This document shows positions 56,102 through 64,000 of a stretch of DNA of 64,000 nucleotides, piece after piece (the stretch's first letter is position 1; every line of letters begins with the position of its first letter). Under the pieces are notes generated by a model. That model made no database searches, was not told where the DNA came from, and saw nothing but the letters and a program-made list of their open reading frames with translations. The stretch is taken from contig JALNQF010000229.1 in assembly GCA_028456385.1 (NCBI GenBank), forward strand, positions 1 through 64,000, read 5' to 3'. The stretch is from Ophiosphaerella korrae (Eukaryota; Ascomycota; Dothideomycetes; Pleosporales; Phaeosphaeriaceae). Made by a program: the position numbers and the translations under genes.

Positions 56102-59100
56102 CCTTGCTAATTTAGTTATTACAAGAAGCGAAGCGTAAGTAGCGCATAGTCTAGCTAATACAATAGTAGAAAGTTTAACTAAACAAGTAGCTAAGGTACC
56201 TATAAGTAGTTATAAGTTAGATAACACTATATAGAAGGTAATTAGAGAATATATAAATAACTTAATCTCTAAAAAGGAAGATATAAAGATAGTAATTAAT
56301 ACTTTAGAAATATAGAACAAGGAACTATAAGACTACTTAAAGTAAAATAAAGTACAAATTAAAGCTATTATTAAAGGTTAGAACTAGATAGAACTAATTA
56401 CCTAAAGACTAGAGATAAGCGCAATAAAGAAACTACCTAAGATACCTATACTTAAGAAATTTAATAGAATAAGGGAAAAACTAAGACCCTTTATAGCGTT
56501 AGTACAACTCTAGATAGATATATAAGTACTACACTTTAATATAGAAGAAAAGAAAGTAATATACATTAAAATACACCTTAAAGAGGATGTAATAAGATAG
56601 TTTAAACCTTACTAGATAGATTATACAATATACGCTCTAATAATATAGAAGGATAAAACTAGAGCTATCTTTAGAAGTTACAAATACTTTACTAAACAAA
56701 TAAGAGTAGCATTTAGGGATACTAATATTACTTAATAAGCTAAAAAAAAACTTAAAAGGCTTATACAAAGCAAGAGTATTCCTAAATATATATTATAGAT
56801 TAAATAACTATTACAAAATATAGAATAGAATAAATTAGCCCTAATGTTATAATTTAAACAAGGACTAAACGTAAAAATCTAATACGAGATAATTTATATA
56901 GAAAAACTAAGGACACTAGAAGCCCTAAAATAATAAGTAATATAAATTAATAACAATCTTTAAGAATAGAAGAAGAACAAGTATAGAAGCTAACCTAGAA
57001 ATTAGGATACTAGAGACCCTATAATCCTTAACGCTAACAAGGATAAGAAAAAGAAGAAGAATAAAGACTCTACGTGCTTTAACTATAGTAAGAAAGGCTA
57101 CTACGTAAAAGACTACTAATTATAAAAGAAAAAGGACATAGTATATTATAAATATAGAAAACTAGGATACTTTATAAAAGACTATAGAAGCAAGGACTAT
57201 AAGAAAGATAAAGAAGCTTAGTTAAAGATAACTAAAAGTAAGAAAGAAGTACTAAAAGTATAGGCTAAACCTTAGGAAAAGGTAGCTAAGAGCAAAGAAT
57301 TATAATACGTAATACTCTATTAGACTTTTTACTATAAGGATAACTACTATATATATCTTTCTAGTAAATAAAAAGTAAGATAGTTTCTATAGAAAAATAG
57401 AGTAGTAGTAATAAAAGAAAATAGAATAAAAGTGTAGCTAGAAGAAATAGCGTATGTAATAATAGAGGACTTAGAAAGAGAAGAACTCTAGATTCTATTA
57501 ATCTAGGCTAAAGAACTAGTACTAGATAAAGAGACTACTATAGCTTCCTCTAAAAGACTACAAGAAAGTTAAAAACAAGCTAGCGTAAAAAGTATAGAAT
57601 ACACCTAGCTAACTATATATAGCTATAATAGCTATACAATAATAAATATAGAAGAATAAAATAATAATAGAAGTTTATTTAGAAATACTTACTAGTTATA
57701 AGTATAGAAAAAGTGTACAAAGACTAGAAAGAACGCAACCCTAAAGAAATAAAGTTTATACTATTTTAAGAATAGATAAAGTAATATATAGTTATAGTAG
57801 GAAGAATACCTATATAAAGGGAATAGTAGTTCCTTATAAGAAAAATACAATAGATAAACGAAGCCTATATACTAAAAGTACTAGTAGTGTACTATATCCT
57901 AATATAAGAAGTACCTAGAAAAGATAAATACTAGAAAGGAGATAATAAAATAATAAACCCTAAACACCTAGTATACTTTAAAGCGTTATAGCTATTATAC
58001 CTAGATAAGAATTATATTATATATAGGAATCCTAAAGTAAATAACTATATATAGCTTATACAAAGAAGAGGCTATAACTATATAAGAGTAATCCTAGTAG
58101 AAGATATCTAAGGATAGGAGGTAATACTAGAAGAAGGGTACGTAGTAATAAGACCTAGACTAAAACTATCTAAGAAATAGGTCTAAGGAGGACTATAGTA
58201 CAAATGTACGTATAATAAATATCTAAAATATAAGGAATATAAGCTTAAAGTAGGGCTATAGCCTTAAAAAGATAGATAATTTACAAAAATACTTAAGCAA
58301 GAGTAGCTAGAAAGTATAGGAGGCCTATATATTATAAAAAAAAGTATAACTAATAATTAATAGTAGAGCTATAAAGAACTTTATATTAAAAAAGTTTATA
58401 GAAATACAAGGAATACGTTATATAATAAAGAAATACTTCTAATAACTAAGTATAATTAAAGGAAAACTATTCTAAGAACCTATTAGGTTTAAAATAGTTC
58501 TCTCTATACTAGAACTAGAAAGAATAATAATTAAAAATATAGTTATAGATATAACAACAATTAATAATAAATAAGATATAATTCTAGGAATACTATAGTT
58601 ATAAATAACTAACCTATATATTAATTAGAGAATAGGAAAAATTAACAACTATAAAATAGGTATATTAAAAGCTAACATAAGTACCTACAAAGGGAAATTT
58701 CCTAAAGAATACAAGAAATAAGAAAAATAGCTTATAGAACCTAAAGACTATCTCTTAGAATATTAGCTATAGGACTTAGCGATAAAACTAGTAGAAGATA
58801 AAGACGTAGGATAGAGCCTAGTATATAGGAAGACTAAAGAAGAATCTAAAATTAAACGAGTATTTATTAAAAAAGTAATAAGGAAAGGATAGATATAAGA
58901 ATCTAAATACTTAGTAGTACACAGACTTATATTTATAGATAAAAAAAGAATAAATAAAAAGAGACTCTACGTAAATTTTAGAAAAACTAACATAATTATA
59001 AGTAAGAACTAATATCTTTTACTATAAATAGATAAAATATAAGATAGACTATAGAAAGTAAAGATCTTTACAAAACTAGATATCTAAAACGCCTACTACT

Positions 59101-62100
59101 AAATTAGAATTAAGGAAGGTAATAAAGAGAAAATAGCGTTTAGAACGTAATATAGACTATATAAATACCTAGTTATACTTTTTAGATTAATAAACGCACT
59201 AGTAGTATTTTAAGAAAGAATTAATATAGTACTAAGAGAGTACTTAGACGTATTTATATTTATATACCTAGACAATATCCTTATATTCTTAGAAATAGAG
59301 AAAGAATATATATAACACGTATACAAAGTACTAGAAAGGCTAGTAGAAAATAAACTATTTCTTAAAATAAGAAAATGTAAATTCTATATAAAAGAAATAG
59401 ATTTCCTTAGATTTATTATTAAACTAGGAAAAATAAAGATTAATCTAGAAAAGATTAAGTTAATTAACAAATAGCTAATACTAAAGAACCTAAAAGAAGT
59501 ACAATAATTTTATAGGCTAGTAAACTTTTATAGAAAGTTAATAGTAAGATAGTCTAAAGATATAAAACCTATAACAAGACTTATAAAGAAAGATACGCTA
59601 TTAAAATAGATAATAGAATGTAATAAAGTATTTAATAAAATTAAAAAAAAGTTTATAGAGAATCTAGTTATAAAAATATATAACCTAGACCTACTAGTAC
59701 TAGTAAAAATAGATATATCTAACTTAGTCTATAAAATAGTACTAATATAAGAAGACCTAAAGACTAAACAAGAATACTTAGACGAATACTTCTCTAAGAA
59801 AATAAAACTAGCTAAGCTTAATTACTAAATTTATAATAAGGAGATACTAGTAATTTATAAAGTAATTAAGTAATAAAGAGTATACCTATAAGAAGTAAAT
59901 TACTAAAAAAAAGTCTTTATAGACTACAAGAATCTTATAAGATTTATAATAAATAAAGACTTATTATAACGCTATACAAGATAGTAGGAATTCCTATTAA
60001 TATTTAACTTAGAAATTATATATAAAAAGAGAAAGATAACTAATTTATAAATACTTTTAGTAGAAGACTAGACTTATAAAAAGAAGTAAACACTACTAGT
60101 ATAGTTTTAGTTAAGAATAAAGAAAGATATTTAGTCCTAAATATACCTAAAATAGCTATAACACTTAAAAGAAAAGGTAGTAAGCTAGATAAATAGATTT
60201 AGAGAATAACGTAAGAAGTATCTAAAGAAATAGAAAAACTAGAGAATTAAGAAAGATTTATATAAGCTTATAGAAGGATATATATTCTAAGAAAGATCTA
60301 AAGAGAATTTATATAATAATTTTATAAATTATTAATATATAGATACTAAGAAATTAATAAAACCTTAGATAGATTACTATAAGACTACTATATCCTAAAA
60401 GTAAGATAACTAGTAATAGAAGTACTATAAGACTCTATAGAATATTATAGAAATAAGTATAGTAGATATATACTATATAGAATACTATAACTAATAGAAG
60501 TACTAAAATAACTATAAGGAGTTATTATAATAGACTTTATTACAAAGCTACCTAAGTTAAAAGACCTAATATTAGGAGTTAAGTATAATAGAATTCTAAT
60601 AATAGTAAATAAGCTTATAAAATATTTATACTTTAGGCTATATAAAGAAAAAAGTAGGATAGAAGTTACTATATATTAGATCCTAGGGACTGTAATTAGT
60701 TAATATAGACTCCTAAACAAGATTATTATAGATAGAAACGTAAAATTTATATTAAAACTATAGAAAACAATAATAGTATAAATAGGAATTAATTATATAA
60801 TATTAATAGTATATTACCTATAAATAGATAAATAATCTAAATAAATAAATTAGATAGTAGAATAGTACTTAAGATATTACCTAAACTATAACTAGAATAA
60901 CTAGGTATAGCTACTACCTATAGTATAGTTAGTATATAATAGTATAAAGAATATAGTAATAAGAGTATTACTTTCTTTATAAATTTTAGATTCGACCCTA
61001 GCGTATATTAAATACTAAGATCTAAAGAATCTTAGTCTTTAAAAGAAGAAAACCTTACTAATAGACTTAAAGAAATATATAATTAACTAAGATAAGACGT
61101 AGAATTCCTATACAATTAGATAGTAAAATACTATAATAAGAAATACTAAGAAAAACTTTAATTTAGAGAGGAAGAAAAAGTATAGTTAGTATAAAAAAAT
61201 ATTAAGAGTAAATAACTAAGTTTAAAACTAGACTATATTAAGATAAGACTATATAAAATTAAGAAAAAAGTTACGCTAGTTATATTTAAACTAAAGCTAC
61301 TAAACAAGATAAGGATATACCTAACCTTCTATATATTACTACTAGAGATAGTACTATAAAACGTAGAACTACTAGTATATAAAGTAGATACGTATAGAGA
61401 ATAAAAAGAATAAAAAGTTAAGGAAATCCTAGAATATTAGTTCTATAATAGTAGGAACTACTACTTAGTAAAATAGATAGGTATAGACAAGAAAGGACAA
61501 CTATAGGAAGATATATAGGAACTAGAAGATAACCTTAACTACTTTAAGAAACTAAAAGAGTTCTAAAATTAAAACTTTCTAGAGCGCCTTAAAGCAAACT
61601 AGGAAAATAAACGTTACTACTACTAGATAGAGAAGTAATAGGAAAGCCTAATATAATAAGAATAGCCTCTACTATAGCTTTAAAATTAAGCTTAGACTTT
61701 ATAAAAGTAGCTTATGTAATAAACTTCTTATTATTTAAAGCTTTTGTCTTATAAAAATAAATTAAATAAGTGTAATTTTTTACTTATATACTTAGAATCT
61801 AATTACGTTCTTTTTTAGCCTTAGTAATATATTTAGATAGTTTATCTTAAGTATAGTTAATAGCTATCCTTGTTATAAATAAGTATAAACGTAAGAATAA
61901 GTATTATTAACCTATATTCTACAAGAGATATACTAGAAAGATTATAAGATATATAAGTATTAGTATAAATATATACTTTATAAGCCTTACTATATTTTAA
62001 AGAAATATAATCTATAAGAAGATTTAAAAATTTATAACAAGAATAAAAAAATATAGTAATACTATAATATAATATATAATCTACTAATTAAAGATAATAA

Positions 62101-62216
62101 AGAGTAGAATTAGTAAGTATAAAGGAAGATAAAGAGCTCTATATTAATAAAGAAACTAGGTTAATAACTTTAGCTCTAGGATAGATAAACTAGAACCTAC
62201 CTAGAGGAAGAGATAG

Positions 62217-62676
62217 TGTTATAGGCGTAACAAGAGAAATTAAGATAGAACTAATTAGTCCTAACTTAGATACTAACAAAGTATAGGACAAGCGGGGTAA
62301 TAACTTTAATTAGGAGACTACTTACAACTAGGATACGTAGTAGTAATCTATAATTACGTGCGAATAGATTAGAGTAATCTATAATAACGTACGAATAGAT
62401 TAAGGTAATCTATAGTTACGTACGAATAGATTAGTAGTAATCTATAGTATTATATAAATAGATTACTATAAGTATATAGATAATAGAATGCGCATTATTA
62501 GGATAATATTAGTAATCTAATCTTTAACCTAGAGCGCTAATACTTAATATTATATACATAAATTAACTATTATTTACTAGTTATTACTAATTATAATACG
62601 AGCTTTTGTTATTACCTTGTAATCTACTAACACCTCTAGAGGCTATTAGGAAGTTAACCCTAGTAACCTTATTACA
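62217..62676 (+). repeat. 3' LTR of element 2
   Basis: Partner of 55642-56101. Differences between the two are mainly C/T and G/A, so the copies were mutated after insertion. Confidence 0.9.
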
Positions 62677-64000
62677 ACTTTTAACCTTTATTAAACTCTC
62701 TACTTATACTTATATAAAGGTATCCTTTTACTATAGTCTATATAAAGTTATTAGAAAGGCTTTAGACTTTACTAATATAGGTTTACTACTAACTAACTCT
62801 CTAGCTATTAAGCGTAGTACGTATAGTATACATTCTATAGCGCTAGTAGTAAGGGTTCTTTTAGCGCTATAGTCTCTAGCCCTATATATCTTATATATAC
62901 TTTCTAAGCTTAGCTTAGTTATAGATCCTCTTACTCTACTAGTTATCTCTACTCTAGCTACTAAGCTTGCTAGTTGTAATTTTTCCTAGAAAGTAGGTAA
63001 TAAGCGTACTAGTAATAAGTTCTCCTACTTATAGTTATATCTTCTTAAAAGGCTATCTATAGAATTTAACCTACTAGCCTAGTATTTTACTTTAAAATTA
63101 AAAGCTCCTAAGTATATAGCTTAGCGTACTTAGTATAGGTTTAGCTTATATATAGTATATATTAAGTATAAGTTATTATAATCTATAAGTACTTAAATTA
63201 TATACTACGTACTTTTAAGGTAGTATCTCTACTATTTAAAACTATAAATAATAGTAAGAAGTTTAGTATTATATATTTTATAGTTTAATTCTACTTCTTA
63301 TAGTTTTCTAGAGGTAAAGGTAACTAGATACTATTTCCTATCTAGGTAGAGCTAGGATAAGATCCTAGAGATTACAAAGGTTAACGTATCTATCTCTAAG
63401 TAAATAGGTAGTACTAGGTTATAATAGTATAAGATAAGTATACTTATAAAGTATACTTTAAGTTATTTAAAAGCTTTTTATACTATACTAGGCTAATAGA
63501 ATTCTTACTTTCTTTTTAATAAGTCTATAAGAAAAGCTATTTTATAAGTATATTCTTTAATAAATCTTTAGTAGAAGTTTATAAAACTTAGAAATAACTA
63601 TAGTTCCTTAATACTTATAGGCTCTAGCTATTACGTAATAGTCTTAATACGCTTAGGTTTAGCGCGTATACTACGCCTTATAATAATAAAGCCTAGAAAA
63701 TACACTTTATTAGATATAAAGGTGTATTTCTTTAGATTTATAAAGAGTTCTACCCTTCTTAGCGCTACTAGTATAGAGTAGATAGCGTGCTAGTATAGTG
63801 TAATATTATTAAGGTATACTATATAGATATAATCTAGGAGTCTACTAAGCGCCTTGTTAATATACGCTTAAAAACTAGTAAGGGCGTTAGTTAGCCTAAA
63901 AGGTATTACTAGGTATTTAAAATACTTATAGCGAGTGTAGAAAGTAGTTTTCTACTTATCTCCTAATTTAATTCTAATCCTATAGTAGGTATCCTTAAGA

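Larger units (their letters stand above)
55642..62676 (+). mobile_element. Complete Ty3/gypsy-type LTR retrotransposon (element 2), RIP-degraded, nested
   Basis: 7,035 bp between two 460-bp LTRs (55642-56101 and 62217-62676), flanked by the 5-bp duplication ACTTT at 55637-55641 and 62677-62681. Coding sense is plus. The gag zinc knuckle remnant is CFNYSKKGYY near 57074-57110, and the reverse transcriptase box IYLDNILIF lies near 59255-59285. A purine tract AGAGGAAGAGATAG sits directly before the right LTR. The body resembles the reverse complement of element 1, so the two are members of one family or sister families. It is inserted into the outer element. Confidence 0.92.
52904..64000 (-). 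mobile_element. Outer Ty3/gypsy element, minus strand, interrupted by element 2 and cut by the window edge
   Basis: The interior runs from the LTR at 52626-52903 rightwards through 55641 and resumes at 62682. On the minus strand near 63100-63240 the remains of a gypsy RNase H region can be read (a TDHNNLRYF...RRQARWAE-like pattern with RIP changes). Reverse transcriptase-like sequence is expected further right, beyond the window. The 52904-55641 part should then hold the integrase and C-terminal region. It contains a purine-rich GAA tract that encodes an acidic stretch on the plus strand. Every frame is broken by stop codons. Confidence 0.7.

Overview
The window looks like nuclear DNA of a filamentous ascomycete (Pezizomycotina; a Dothideomycete is plausible but unproven). 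Reasons: short introns with GT..AG borders and CTRAY-like branch sites, an iterative reducing PKS and a fungal NRPS, UstYa/DUF3328-type proteins with paired HxxHC motifs, HET-domain genes, a Fot1/pogo-type transposon with TA duplications, and LTR retrotransposons full of C-to-T/G-to-A changes typical of repeat-induced point mutation (RIP). Base composition is balanced up to about 45 kb, then drops into an AT-rich block that runs to the end.

Layout. 1-32 kb: a secondary-metabolite cluster. It holds a reducing PKS with no ketosynthase in the window (AT-DH-degenerate MT-KR-ACP), a DMT/EamA exporter, an MFS transporter, a type-B carboxylesterase, a ferric-reductase-like flavocytochrome, a UstYa-type protein, a free-standing thioesterase, a two-A-domain NRPS (T-C-A-T-E-C-A-T-C), a second HxxHC-type membrane protein, a probable nuclear housekeeping or regulatory protein, and a third UstYa-type protein. 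32.9-34.7 kb: a RIP-damaged Fot1/pogo-like DNA transposon. 34.7-44.5 kb: a HET-domain gene, a CorA-like Mg transporter-type gene, a HET-like gene with an acidic tail, and a small unknown gene. 44.6-64 kb: nested RIP-degraded Ty3/gypsy elements. These are a solo LTR, a complete element on the minus strand, a related complete element on the plus strand, and an outer element that the plus-strand copy interrupts and that runs off the right edge.

How the genes may work together (inference): the NRPS begins with a carrier domain that has no A domain of its own, and a PKS lies nearby, so a polyketide acyl starter could be passed to the first carrier domain, extended by two amino acids (the first epimerised) and released or cyclised by the terminal C domain, with the TE as editor. 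UstYa-type proteins, the flavocytochrome and the esterase would tailor the product, and the DMT and MFS proteins would export it. A CCGGAT hexamer recurs in several cluster promoters.

The most striking pattern is that otherwise good reading frames are broken by single in-frame TAG codons, at least three of them at positions where Trp is expected: one in the DMT gene, one in the NRPS, two in the CorA-like gene and two in the HET-like gene. RIP-type TGG-to-TAG transitions are the simplest explanation, since the Fot1 element shows the same change. The sexual-stage A-to-I mRNA editing known in some filamentous ascomycetes, which turns UAG into UGG, is a testable alternative. With the missing KS and two apparent frameshifts in UstYa genes, the cluster is either decaying or unusually dependent on such correction.
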